Notes under the pieces: generated by a model | The model's input: the letters and a program-made list of their open reading frames with translations, nothing else | Databases searched by the model: none | What the model was told of the DNA's origin: nothing | Position numbers and translations under genes: made by a program | DNA from: Heloderma charlesbogerti | Lineage: Eukaryota > Chordata > Lepidosauria > Squamata > Helodermatidae | Direction of reading: 5' to 3' | DNA length: 64,000 nt | Assembly (NCBI GenBank): GCA_026122225.1 | Contig: JANEZZ010001898.1 | Span: 310,001-374,000, forward strand | In this document: positions 53,947 through 64,000 of the stretch, piece by piece | Numbering within the stretch: the stretch's first letter is position 1 | How the letters are laid out: every line of letters begins with the position of its first letter

Positions 53947-54543
53947 ATGTTTTATTTAGATGAGATTCAACCGACGCCAGTACAGGTGCTCATTTGTGGG
54001 CACAGTGTGGTTTTTTGGGCTGCCCGCAGAGCTTCTACATCGGCCTTCGAATCCTGGCTGCAGTTTCCCCAACAGGTGGCAATACAATGGCTCGGCTGAT
54101 GGGGTATGCATTGGGACAGTCTTCTTCCCACACTCTTTCAACGAGGTTTGGCCAGTTTCCCTCCACGGGTCCTGGTGCTGCACCTAGGAGGGAACGACCT
54201 GGGCTACAAGCCTGGAAAGGTCTTGATTGAGCAGGCATTGGCTGATCTGCGGACGATCCGACATCGTTGGCCGGGGGTGACCATATTATGGTCCTCAATG
54301 CTCCCGACAATCATGCGGAGGGCGCAGAGCAATGCAGCCATGGAACAGGCCCAGCGCAAGGTGAACAGAGAATTGGCACATGGGTTGTCAGAGCATGGTG
54401 ACAGCTATATCAACCACCAAGGAATCCATTGGACTAGGAGGGAGCTTTACAAGCAGGATGGAGTCCACCTGTCAGACATAGGCAACGACTTATTTTTGGC
54501 CGATCTGCAAAGGGGCCTGCGGGAAGTTCTTCTGCGCAGGTAG
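53947..54543 (+). pseudogene. Ngaro SGNH/GDSL-type hydrolase domain, one internal stop
   Basis: A 198-codon region starting at ATG 53947, 21 bases after the recombinase stop and in the same frame. Block I is VLICGHSVVFWAA (about 53986-54024) with the candidate nucleophile Ser in GHS. TGA at 54097-54099 interrupts after AIQWLG (CGA to TGA by a CpG change is plausible). Block III is VLVLHLGGNDLG (about 54169-54204) with the Gly and Asn of the oxyanion hole. The last block is DGVHLSDIGNDLF (about 54460-54498) with the Asp-x-x-His pair. All four SGNH signatures are present. Vertebrate Ngaro elements are known to carry such a domain; its substrate and role in the element's life cycle are not established. 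Confidence 0.88.
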
Positions 54544-54990
54544 GGGGAGTTTCACAAGCAATAGGCTTGTGACTCCTATGGCGGCTAGGACGGGCAAAAC
54601 AGGAAAGGGAGTAGGGATGGTGTGCATGCAGAGGCACCTTATGGTGACAGGTGACATCTGAGGCCCCCCGAATGGGTTGTGCGGCTCGGCGGGGGGATAA
54701 GGGTTGCCTGAGAGACCAACCCTACTCACTCACCTAGGTGTTTTGCGGCACCGGGTTGGGGGTGACACCAGAAGGTCTACCTCTCCCAGAAGGGGCAGTC
54801 CGGAGGGATGGCAAGATCACCGCCACCCCTCAGGCTGGGTGTGTTTTCGCCCATGAAGTGTCAGTTAGCTGCTGACACAGTTAGATGCCCGTCCTAGTTA
54901 CCCCTTTGCAAATATTTCAATAAATGTGGCCCAGTTTTCAATCCAAGCTTGTTGTCTGCGTCTTCTTTGACCCATCTCCGCTCGCAATCA
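54544..54990 (+). promoter_or_regulatory. Ngaro 3' region with hairpins and polyadenylation signal
   Basis: CACAAGC-AATAG-GCTTGTG (about 54553-54571) and GTGTCAG-TTAGCTG-CTGACAC (about 54858-54878) are 7-bp stems. CTAGGACGGGCA (54585-54596) is inverted as TGCCCGTCCTAG at 54886-54897. AATAAA at 54919-54924. A GCGGCACCGGGT at about 54752 is inverted near the 5' edge (ACCCGGTGCC at about 47606). These resemble the structured terminal region of tyrosine-recombinase elements, where the repeats used for circular-junction formation lie. Confidence 0.55.
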
Positions 54991-57000
54991 TCCTATTCAT
55001 TACATGACCCCTGATTGGATGGAATCCCCCTTGTTGACTAGCGCAGAAGGTATTGCCCCCCCATTTACCTTCAGTGACATCACCATTTAGTCAAATATGT
55101 TTGACAATGTAATAACCATCTGTTCATTATGTGATCCCTAATTGGGCAATTAAGTGATGAGAAAGGGAAAAAGGGTAGCTGGGGCAGAAACAGTGCCAAA
55201 GGGGAGAGAAAGAATGGCATCAAACAGGATCTCAAGAAGGTGAATATTGAGGCAATTGAAATGTTTTCCAGGAATTATTTCTACTGAACCAAAATAGTTA
55301 CTTTCAAATTGAAATGGCAGAATATTCAAGCAACCTTAACTAGATGGGTACAAGGCATGAGTAGAAATCTAATATTTCTATTCTAAACAAGGCTGAAGAG
55401 CCAGAAAACTTTCTTTCTCAATCTACATTTGGGAAATTGACCTCTGAATCACTGCAGGGTTTCAAAGGTTTTCAGGAACAAACAATGCAGTTTTGTTTCT
55501 TTTAAAAGAAATGTTAAGAGGGTTTTCTCCCTTTCCTTCTGTTATTTTGGCTTTCAGCTACAGAATTCTGAAGTATAGAGTGAGGGTCATAATGATATCT
55601 GAATGAAATGTATTCCTATAAGTCAGCCCTATAAATGCAGTCTCTGAAAAGAAACATTATTCTGTAGTGCATTTTATTTCTCTGTGTTCACATTTGAAAT
55701 ACATTATCCCCTTGAGGTTCTTAACACCTGTATTAGGTCTAAGGTTTACTTTAAAGTAAATGGAAAATGTGATAGGTATGATCATATAAAAAGTCTAACA
55801 GAGACACACAGCCAATATATAACAAGTGTGTTTTATTGCTTAGCATTACTTCAATATACTTGGTAAAAAGGAATCCTTTGGAATTTTATGATACAAATAA
55901 TATTGGGGAAAGGTTCAAATAAACAGTATCTCTAGTTCACTGAGTTATTTGATAAATAAAAGAATGCATTTCCATCCATGTTTCTCAGATAATTGGACAT
56001 AAACATACATAATATTGCAGAGATGGGCTAGGATCCATAGTACTTCTTTAGAGCGCCTGCCAGAATAAAAGATGCTGCAGCATGGGTCTTTCCCATACTG
56101 CTGCAGCAATGTCAGATGCTCCCAGCCATGTGGGGAAAGTGGCAACATGCTTATTTCCCCTGCCAATGACCCTCCTTCCAGGTGGGGCAATGCTGGCGTA
56201 AGAAGAAGCCACATCATGGACTTCTCCCACGTGACCTGGAGTATTCAATGTTACTTCGTGGAATGTGAAGGACACATGTGGCTAACATCACTTCAGGCCA
56301 GAGCTGCTCAGGCAACCTTCTAGAACCTCTTCCAAGTCTGTCCAACAAAGTTCTTATCCTCTGGGCTTGTGTAATGTTTTATTCCCATACACAGCTGCCA
56401 ACGTTTCCTTCCCTTCCCTCACAGAAATTGGGCTGCATACATCTTGAAAGCATTATTCTCTGAGCCATTGGAATGTCCATGTCATTTTATGCCACTCAAG
56501 GTGCAAATATGCAACCATAGTAACCATACCACACCCTCAGCTGACATGTGTAGAATTCTCAGTTGCACATATTATTGATCATACCACAAGTATTATTGAC
56601 TAACCTATAAGTGGGTTAATCAAGGGCATGTAATCCTTTAATGTGTCTTGTCTGGTTATTTAAGTATATTCAATCATCAAAAAACCTTGCTGGTTTAAAA
56701 GTCCAGATGATAAGGCTATCTCATGTTGGTCCAAACTCCACAAAGCCAGGAAATTGGAAGCTAAGGCTGATACCTTCTCTGACGTGCCCCATGATCAGTC
56801 ATGATATTGTGCAATGTCAAAATTTGTGCTTGCTTACAACTTACCCACCATGCACCCACACTCTTCCTGGGTCTTTCACTCCCAAATCCAGATTGGGAGG
56901 ATGGAGTGCCTGGGACCAGCAAAGATGGTCCACATTGTCCTGGTCCTGTATTGCCTTATAAAGCATCTGAGCCTTACTGTATTGCTAGAGGAAGCCTACT
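54991..57000. other. AT-rich intergenic sequence
   Basis: TTCATTACATGACCCCTGAT (about 54994) recurs as TTCATTATGTGATCCCTAAT (about 55113), a weak direct repeat 120 bp apart. No gene is supported. Confidence 0.45.
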
Positions 57001-57290
57001 ATGAGGTGACCTATGCGCCCTACACTCACCCCGGCTGCCTTGTCAAGCAGTGCGGTTGCCATTTTTTGAAAAACAAAACGGTGATCGCAAAAAATGTGCA
57101 TATTTGCATATGTGCAAAAATGTGCATTTTTGAGAATGTGAATCTTTGTGTATGTGCAAAAATTTGCATTTCGCAAATGTACATATTTGCATATGCGTGA
57201 ATATGAAACATGCAATGATTACAAAGAAATGATCAAATGTGAAACATGCAATGATTACAAAGAAAGTGCATGTGTACACTATGCAAAATG
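57001..57290. repeat. TTTGCATATGTGCAAA-rich repeat with a short tandem duplication
   Basis: Starts with GCTGCCTTGTCAAGCAGTGC and GTTGCCATTTTTTGAAAAAC, matching the inverted arms of the 58055 element. GAAACATGCAATGATTACAA is repeated in tandem at about 57207 and 57240. Multiple alternating-complement phrases such as GTGCATATTTGCATATG occur. Boundaries unclear. Confidence 0.5.
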
Positions 57291-58054
57291 CACTACAGTT
57301 TAACTCTTGCTAAGGTCTATTAAGAAACAAAACAAAAAAACAATGCTAGTAAGCCCAGTAGGCCCAATGTTATTAGGCCCAAAACAAATGCAACAGACCA
57401 GGATGGGGAATATTAGGGCCAAGCGAAGGTTTGGGCATGAGTGTCTCCACTGTGGAATTTTTAAATGGGTACATGACCATCCCCATCTTCTCTCTCTGAA
57501 AAATGCAAGGTCTACAAAGTTCTGAAGCAGTTTGCCTAACTAGCAAAGTTTCTATATGTGAACAAGCCAAATAGAGAACAGCCTGGATGTCACCATTTTC
57601 CAGACAGACCAGCCAATGGTTTAAGAACTTGTGGTTAAACTAGACTTCCTTTTGGGCCAACAAGCATTCTGCGCATGATCAAGTGGCTGTGTCACCAATT
57701 TCCTAATAAAAAGCTAGCTGTGTCTAGCATGTGTGAAAGAGTTCTTGCACCTTGCAGAGGGTGAGCTCTTTCCACTGCATTGTCATTTCTCTTTCTCAAT
57801 AAAGGTGTGTTGTACCTGAAAGTGTCTTCAGTTGTTGGGGCCAGGACACAAGTAAGCCCAGCAGCAGTTTCAGTTGTACTTGGCTGTACTTAAACTTCCA
57901 CCAATCCAAACTAGTTAAATGCTGTGTTTGAAGCATTCAGCTATGTAGCAGCATGGTCTAAACTTTTAGAAAAAAGGAAGAGAGTGGGTCAGGGGCAGGG
58001 GGATTAAAAGGAAGGTATAGGTACCTCTGCAGATCCCAGGATGTCTGTCTTGGT
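57291..58054. other. Intergenic sequence
   Basis: 57295-58054: nothing recognised as a gene. The stretch around 57700-57850 has two AATAAA-type signals and GC-poor sequence, without repeat termini. Confidence 0.35.
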
Positions 58055-58522
58055 TAGAGATGTGTGAACCTACCCCTGTCCCGGTTCTCCAGGTGCTCAC
58101 CCAGCCCCTGCCCCCACTTGCCGGTCCCTGGACAGTACTTGGGCCCCTCCCACACTCGGAGAGCAGCACACAATCACCACGGCAGCCTTGTTGAGCTCTG
58201 CAGTTGCCATATGTGGACAGTTAAACAGCAATCACAAAAATGTGCATTTTCGTGCATATACAAATATGCACATGCATAAAATACTCATTTTCACACAATG
58301 GCAAAAATGCACATTTTTGCAATCGCCATTTTATTTTTCAAGAAATTGTGACTGTGGAGCTTGACAAAGCTGCTGTGGTGAGTGCTGGCTGCTGACCAAG
58401 CGTGAGCAGGGGGTGAGCAGGGCTTGGGGCTTGGCAAGCAGGGCTCAGGGGTGTGGGTGGGTGGGGGTTCTGCCAGATTCCCAGACTGAATCCCAGATTC
58501 CCAGGCACTTGTGCCATCCCTA
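58055..58522. mobile_element. hAT-like fold-back element
   Basis: Ends are TAGAGATGTGTGAACC and TTGTGCCATCCCTA. Inverted arms inside: GCCTTGTTGAGCTCTGCAG near 58170 against CTGTGGAGCTTGACAAAGC near 58351, and CAAAAATGTGCATTTTCG against AAAATGCACATTTTTGC. Same family as 57001-57290. Flanks GTCTTGGT and ATCCAGGA do not form a target duplication. Confidence 0.6.
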
Positions 58523-61238
58523 ATCCAGGATGTAGAACTCAGCAAAATCCAGATAGGGAAAACTAATCTGGGCAAAGAGTGAAGACAATGTTTTAAATTG
58601 AAAACTGTTGTGAAGCCCATGCTTCACCAGTGAGTGAAATAAAATAGTTGGCAAAAACTACACCAAGCTGCTCAGGCACCAGGTGCCTGGCTCACAGAAA
58701 CTGGCTTGGGGAAAGATAGCCCCAAATAGTCTCAAAGCCAAGAGAAAACATGTTCAAAAAGAGAAAAGAGGATTTTTCTTCTCCCAAAAGGGAGGCAAGA
58801 ACCAAAAAAGCTCTCAAAACAAAACAAAATCTGCTAATAATGTTCAGAGTTAAGCAAAAGGTAAAAATCAAGCAAGCTAGGTTGGAACAAATGTGGTTCT
58901 TGTCTTTTTCACAGGGCGCTGTTGCTTTCTTTAATCCCCTGACAGCCCTCAATTTTCTGCTTTTTGATTGGCTCTTTTCTGTAGTTGATAACTGGAAAAT
59001 CTGGTTCTGAACTGGTTCTGAATGACATACGGGGGTGGGGGGTGGGGTAGAAACCTGCAGGGACAGTTTCTCATTGTTTTTGGCAGCTGATGTTACTCTA
59101 GGCCTTATCAGGGTACATGGGAACACTCCGAACTTGTGGAGCTGATAGCTGCAGGAAGTAACATATGTAACCTTTTCTCATACTGCTCCTTTGTTCCATG
59201 GCTTGACCACAGTTTTGTCAGTACGATTGCCTGCTTCTCAAACTCCAGGCAGCAAAACTTTCTGCCCTCAGAAAAAGACAATCCTGCTTATGAAGCAAAG
59301 TTTCACTCCCATTCCATGCCATAGCTTCTTTCTCAGGCCTCTCCTCCCAGCACTTGAATCCAGAAAGGGACCTTAGTAATACAAATGATTAAGGGGGAAA
59401 GGGGGAGCAGAGGAAGAAGACCAGTAAACAGAAGCAGTGCGGTCTGGTCACGCTGAGGGGATTGCTTGTCTGCGTACACACACACACAGAAGACCCAGAA
59501 ACTCAGTTAGATGCTGCTGCTGCTTTTTCTCTACAAGACACTTGTTCTCTATTCTCACCCTCAACGTTCTGAGTGCTGGCTTAAATCCCATAGGGATTCA
59601 TGATACCAATAAAAATTACTTTAAAAATAAGTAAATTGGTTTGCTTTTTTAAAAGAAAAGAAATTCACTTCCACCAACTACAATAGAAAGGGAATATGCA
59701 AATATATGGTTATCATATAGCCTCCAGCTTTTTGGCAATTGATGGACACAAATGGTTGCCAACACATTAACAGTGCCAAAACCGCGTGACTGAGTATTTA
59801 TTTTGTTTTGTTTTTTCTGTTAATGTCCCTTTCTCCTTCAGTCTTTAACTAATCTTCCTGAACTTTTCAGGTTATGTAAAATAGATATTTCTGTCTGGCA
59901 TGTGCAATTTTCAGGAAGATTGGTGAACCCTTTTTGATTTTATTAAGGTTAGAATAACCCACCCCTCTGGTTGTCATTTAACATTGCAGAATCCTTTTTT
60001 GACTGATCACCTTATTTATTGGAGGCACAACTGTGTCTCCAATAATAAGCTATTGAAAGTGAACCTGGTGTTGATAGTATAGAAACTGTAGTGCATATAG
60101 TTCCACTTTAATCACTCCTCCTTCACTTATCTTGCTCAGCCTTGACAAACCCTCCATTTGGTTGATATTCTAGCTTTCTGTAGTCTGAAGAACTAAATGA
60201 TAGGAGAAAAGTGGAGAAAAGAACCTCTCCTGCTCCCCCCAGCTAACACATCTTTATATAACACTGATGAGGGACATGGCAGTGCAGATCACAAGAGTCA
60301 GTAATCTAAATTCTCAAATACATTGGAAAATGGATGAACTCTTTAACACATAGTTACATGCCTGTATATTTCTCTTATAATGTCAGAGGCTTCACTGCCA
60401 CCAGCATATTACAATATAGATGCAGATATCTGTATCTAATAACAGAATTACAGGGTTTTGTTGTGACATTATTTTTTGTGGCAGATTTTCCATGACAAGT
60501 GGACAATTTAGAATTTAAGATTATATCACTGAATGTCAAGGCATATTATTTTTTTTCCTTTCCATATTATGACAGGAGAAAAAAATACATTTCAGTAGTA
60601 CTGGTAGGCCTTCTGAACTTGTACTAGCATTCTTTAAACTGAATCCTCATGAAATTATACATATGTTTGGGGTGGGGGGAACCCAACAATTAAAATACAA
60701 ACTTAAATAATCCCCTGGTTAATTTGCATCCTGAGAACAAAATGTTCAAAAAGGTCAAAAAGCCTGCAGCCATCAAAACCTTTCTTTTAAATGAAGAATC
60801 TTTTTGACCAAACTGTCTCTATGCTAATTTCCTTAACATTCCAGACAAAAGAGGCACAATTACGGTTGAAAATAAATTCCTTTCTAGTGACTTTAAAAAA
60901 TGCTGCATGAATGTGAAATAGAATTATAATTAAACTTCCTATAGGGCATTGCCATTAGTTACAGTCTGTCTGACACTGTTTGGGCTTTTACTTCAACACA
61001 GAGAGGTGTTGGGTTCTGGTTGTTTTTTAAAAAAACAATATTTTACATCACCTCACCATTTCAATTACTGTTGCTCTCAAGGTCATGCGTCTTGGACAAT
61101 ATTAAGAGAAAATTAAAGTCAATCCTTGCCCAAAGACTTTAGCATTAAATCTCTTTCTTTTATACAGCACTGAGTTTGATTCTCCTCATTTCTCTCATCA
61201 TTCAGTTGCAATCATGTTGTATAACAGGCCTTTCCAAC
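58523..61238. other. AT-rich intergenic sequence
   Basis: A 144-codon minus-strand frame at 58692-59126 has no recognised domain. A short perfect-like hairpin at 60016-60045 (TTATTGGAGGCACA against TGTGTCTCCAATAA, one mismatch) is the only structure noted. No gene. Confidence 0.45.
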
Positions 61239-61760
61239 AGGGCTGTGCATGGAGCCCCCGATCCGACTTAGAAGCCGTTTCGTGGCTTCAAGATGGGCCC
61301 GATTCAGCTCAGGTTGATTTTGCGGGGGGCACCCGACTCAGCCCTGAACCTGAAGTGGGATTCGGATGGCCAAATGCCACTGCGAGCCCCCCCCCATGCC
61401 TTTGCAGAAACCCCCAGCTCCTTACCTGGGCTTCCTCCTCCTCCACCGCTGCCTCCTCCTCCTCCACCTCCATTGCCACCGCTCTCACCGCCACCGTCAT
61501 GGCTGCCACCCGCTCGTGAGCCCTGGACGTACACCAGCTCTTGTTGCAGGGGGTTGCCATTTTAAAAATGGCAACTGCCAGCAATAAGTGCTGGCATGCA
61601 TCCAGGGCTCAGGAGCTGGTGGTGGCAGCAGCAATGGCAACAGAGGTGGTGGTGGTGATGGCAGTGGCAGCGACGACAACGGTAATGGCAGTAAGGAGCT
61701 GGAGGCGCCAGCTGGGCCGGGGTGCCGAAGCTCTGAAGCGCACCAAAGAAACAGAAACAA
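61239..61760. repeat. GC-rich palindromic element around CCATTTTTAAAATGG
   Basis: A fold-back centred on TTGCCATTTTAAAAATGGCA (about 61553-61573): GTGAGCCCTGGACG and GACGTACACCAGCTC on the left oppose GCATCCAGGGCTCAG on the right. Further out, CTCC/CCACC-rich sequence opposes GGTGG/GGCAG-rich sequence, making arms of about 130 bp. The start AGGGCTGTGCATGG resembles a worn hAT-like end; the right end is not visible. Long frames here are low-complexity. Confidence 0.55.
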
Positions 61761-62034
61761 AGGAATGATCACATAACCAGGGTTGGCATCTTTGGATCTA
61801 GGTTTTTCCAGATCAATGTCAGCCATTTCATATGGCTGCTTTTAGGAGTGGGGGTGAGGATTTGCAGTAGAACAATATCGGGTCAGGAAAGAAGTGCTCC
61901 AGATATGTTCTCCATAAAATGTCATAGCCCCCTGCTTTTCTCTGATAGGTGGAACATGTTTGCCTGTAATGGAACATATCCTTCTATATATCCCTGCCTG
62001 GACCCTAAGGTCACCCTCAGTGGCCCCAGCCGAA
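61761..62034. other. Intergenic sequence
   Basis: Nothing recognised. Confidence 0.35.
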
Positions 62035-62175
62035 TGAGGTGAAGTGGGTAGCTTTCAAGGAGAGGACCTTTTCAGTGATGGCACTCACTTTGTGGAATGA
62101 TCTCCCCAGAGAACTTCACCTGGCATCTACACTGTGGTCTTTTCAGCACCAGGTTATGACCTGATACTAACATGC
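62035..62175 (+). mobile_element. L2-type LINE remnant
   Basis: TTTTCAGTGATGGCACTCAC and TTGTGGAATGATCTCCC resemble the FSVMAPTLWNDLP block of the L2 C-terminus, as seen at 45300. Worn, with stops. Confidence 0.55.
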
Positions 62176-62673
62176 CTACTGAACCTGCCTTCCCCCTCCC
62201 CAGGTAACAATATGAACAAACTACTAGATTCAGTGGGTTGTGCTTCCTAGGAGGAATCAGAAAGTGGTTGAGGGCAACACTCACTGCTTCTGGTCTGGGA
62301 AGAGAGAGGCCACAGCCTGACAGAGCTCTCTAGAAAAGCCTCAATTATTAAATAAAATTTAAGTTTGTTTATAAAACAGAATGTCCGATTCTATAAGGTG
62401 CAATCCACCAACTTTGAAACACCCCTTGGGATAGTGTGTTCAGTGTTTGTATGCAAGGATCTCAGGGTTCCCATTTACATGTGGAACCTATATGTTTATA
62501 GCCACTTGGCCACAGGGAGCATCAATTTAGAGATAGTGCTGGAGTCCAAAAAGAGGGTGGAGTCTAATAGATTCCCCCGTCTGGCTGCCTGGACCCTGCT
62601 CGCCAAGCCCTCAGGCGCTGACTAACCCAGCCACCAAGTGTCCCAGAGCTCAGTGAGCAGCTGGGTGTGCTGT
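62176..62673. other. Intergenic sequence
   Basis: No gene or recognised repeat. Confidence 0.4.
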
Positions 62674-63010
62674 GGCACCCCAGTGCTCTTGCCCTGGCCT
62701 CTTTGGGAGGAGACTAGGGTGAGATCACTGGGGGCTGGCCATGCCGGGATCCATCCTGCCTCCCCCAGCTGTCACAGGCTTCCTTAATAGCCAGCATGGG
62801 GAGGAAGGCCCTCAATGGCACCTCAGCGCTCTCACTCCAGCCTCCTCAAAAGGAGGCCGGGGCAAGAGCACTGGGGGCTGGCTGGGCTGGGACTTGTCCT
62901 TCCTCTGCCAGCTGTTAAGGAAGCCCTTGACAGCCAGCATGGGGAGGAAGGGCCTTGGCGACAGCACTCTCACTGTGGTGGCTGGCTATGCTGAGGACTC
63001 AGGAGTCAAG
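62674..63010. repeat. Tandem repeat, about 142-bp period, 2.3 units
   Basis: Units start at 62674 (GGCACCCCAGTGCTCTTGCC), 62817 (GGCACCTCAGCGCTCTCACT) and 62957 (GGCGACAGCACTCTCACTGT). Inside each, GAGCACTGGGGGCTGGC-like and CCAGCATGGGGAGGAAGG phrases recur. The neighbouring sequence ends at 63190 with CCATCCATCCCTA, a hAT-like terminus. Confidence 0.8.
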
Positions 63011-63190
63011 CCCTTGTGCACATAAAATACAAGGGCTTGACTGCCTGAATCCTTGGTGCAGAGATGAGGGGTGGCTCGCGCGGCTCAGGGGGGAAGCAGG
63101 GAGGTTCACTGAGCGGGTCATGTGAGCTGGGCCATGTGAGCTGGGGAGGCAGCTTGTTGAGCTCCTCTGGGATGGGGCCATCCATCCCTA

Positions 63191-64000
63191 CATCAGTGTT
63201 GGAGGTGTGGCTAGTAGGTGTATTCCCTTTCCCACCTCATAAAGAAGTAAAAGGGGTTAATGATGTAAAAAGGCTCAAATGTATGGCATTTGTAATTAGA
63301 AATTTCACTTGTCTCTGGAATATTTAGGACTGATGCATATATGCATTTCTATGGCAGTACATTCCTCGCACAGAGCCTTCACCACTCTGGGTTACATACA
63401 TGGCGAAAAAATTGAAATCACCTTATGTGAAAATCACAGAATTTACCACATCAGAGAGCCCTTTCTCATATTACCTTTGCAGTATGGGAGCTGCTGACAC
63501 CATTTGAATACATTCAAAACCCTGGGCCTTATGACAGAAGCCTATGGAGTGGCTGCTACCCACACCAGTGTCACCTCTGCTAGGGGTGAATCCATTTGGT
63601 GTTCCCTCCACTGAAGGAAGACTCTTTGATTCATCAGAGACTTCCATTGGCCAAATGGGAAAGGAGGTGATTTTCGGCAATTTCCCCTCTCCCCTGCAGC
63701 TCCCCGTGGTCACCATCCATACTGTTCTGAAGGGTCCTTCCACCCTCTAGAGCAGATTCAGGTTGGGGAAGGGTGAGGAGAATACTGGGACGAGGGGAAA
63801 TCACCAAAAAATGTTCTGCTGATAGAAGCTTCCAATGCCTACTCCCATAGTGCTCAAGGCCTCTGACCTTATGTAGTGGTGCAGGAATGAGGCACACTAC
63901 AATGATTCCCATACTAAAAAGGCAGCATGAGCAGGAGCCATAAGAGAGTGTCAGTACTCCAATTTATACGCAGGATGTTTTCAGTGAAGTTAGCTAATAA
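63191..64000. other. Intergenic sequence to the right edge
   Basis: No gene, RNA or clear repeat seen. Confidence 0.4.

Larger units (their letters stand above)
47601..54990 (+). mobile_element. Ngaro-like tyrosine-recombinase retrotransposon, nearly full length
   Basis: GC content rises sharply at about 47600 and falls at about 54990. Between lie gag, RT-RNase H, tyrosine recombinase and SGNH hydrolase regions, all on the plus strand, in the order and partial overlap typical of DIRS-order Ngaro elements. No integrase or aspartic protease motif and no LTR is seen. A hairpin-array insertion (47789-48722) splits the 5' leader. The 3' region has a polyadenylation signal at 54919-54924, hairpins near 54551-54570 and 54858-54878, and a 12-bp inverted pair. 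The split direct repeats expected of Ngaro were not resolved by eye. About 6.4 kb is element sequence after removing the insertion. Boundaries are approximate. Confidence 0.85.

Noticed and set aside
61239..61760. Coding frames rich in Gly/Ser/Pro on both strands
   Set aside because: They mirror each other because the DNA is a palindrome of triplet-rich sequence.

Overview
This is a vertebrate genomic window and almost certainly squamate reptile DNA. It carries BovB (RTE) LINE pieces, L2-type LINE tails, tRNA-derived SINEs of the kind common in lizards and snakes, 5S-rRNA-derived repeats, a Tc1 transposon, a Helitron helicase remnant, a tyrosine-recombinase retrotransposon and many short hAT-like elements, set in AT-rich DNA full of microsatellites. 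I found no intact host gene, exon, tRNA, functional rRNA gene or CRISPR array. Long open frames outside the named elements look like chance frames or frames across GC-rich repeats. Species cannot be fixed from this window.

Layout. 1-2.3 kb: an internally deleted BovB copy, a fold-back repeat and a Helitron Pif1-type helicase remnant, all inactive. 2.8-3.6 kb: the first copy of a striking hairpin-array element. 4.2-13 kb: SINE, MITE and hAT-like copies, and a 0.9 kb unclassified repeat interrupted by a hAT-like element. 15.6-23.7 kb: a dense repeat cluster that includes a three-level nest inside an L2 LINE. 26.4-28.0 kb: a dead Tc1 element. 30.0-32.1 kb: two hairpin-array elements next to a 5S-rRNA-derived fold-back. 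35-38.7 kb: a short BovB insertion with target duplication, another hairpin-array copy and a solo LTR. 42-46 kb: the second copy of the unclassified 0.9 kb repeat and an L2 3' end. 47.6-55 kb: a GC-rich, nearly full-length Ngaro-like retrotransposon with gag, RT-RNase H, tyrosine recombinase and SGNH hydrolase regions, itself carrying a hairpin-array insertion. 55-64 kb: mostly AT-rich, with a few palindromic repeats and a tandem duplication.

The most unusual system is the hairpin-array family (copies near 2.78, 15.6, 17.1, 21.3, 22.4, 30.0, 30.7, 37.6 and 47.8 kb). Its ends read TAGGGATG and CATCCCTA. Several copies have 8-bp target duplications, three of them perfect, which points to hAT-type transposition. 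The interior is an alternation of palindromes; one copy forms a single inverted repeat of about 460 bp. The two ends differ, and many carry splice-donor-like GGTAAGT motifs facing outward. The right end keeps a stem-loop shape although the stem sequence differs between subfamilies. No copy encodes a transposase, so mobilisation in trans is inferred.

The 47.6-55 kb retrotransposon is the only protein-coding ensemble. It is decayed by in-frame stops, frameshifts and loss of a catalytic arginine in the recombinase. All element classes here are judged by eye from motifs, termini and target duplications, not by database comparison.
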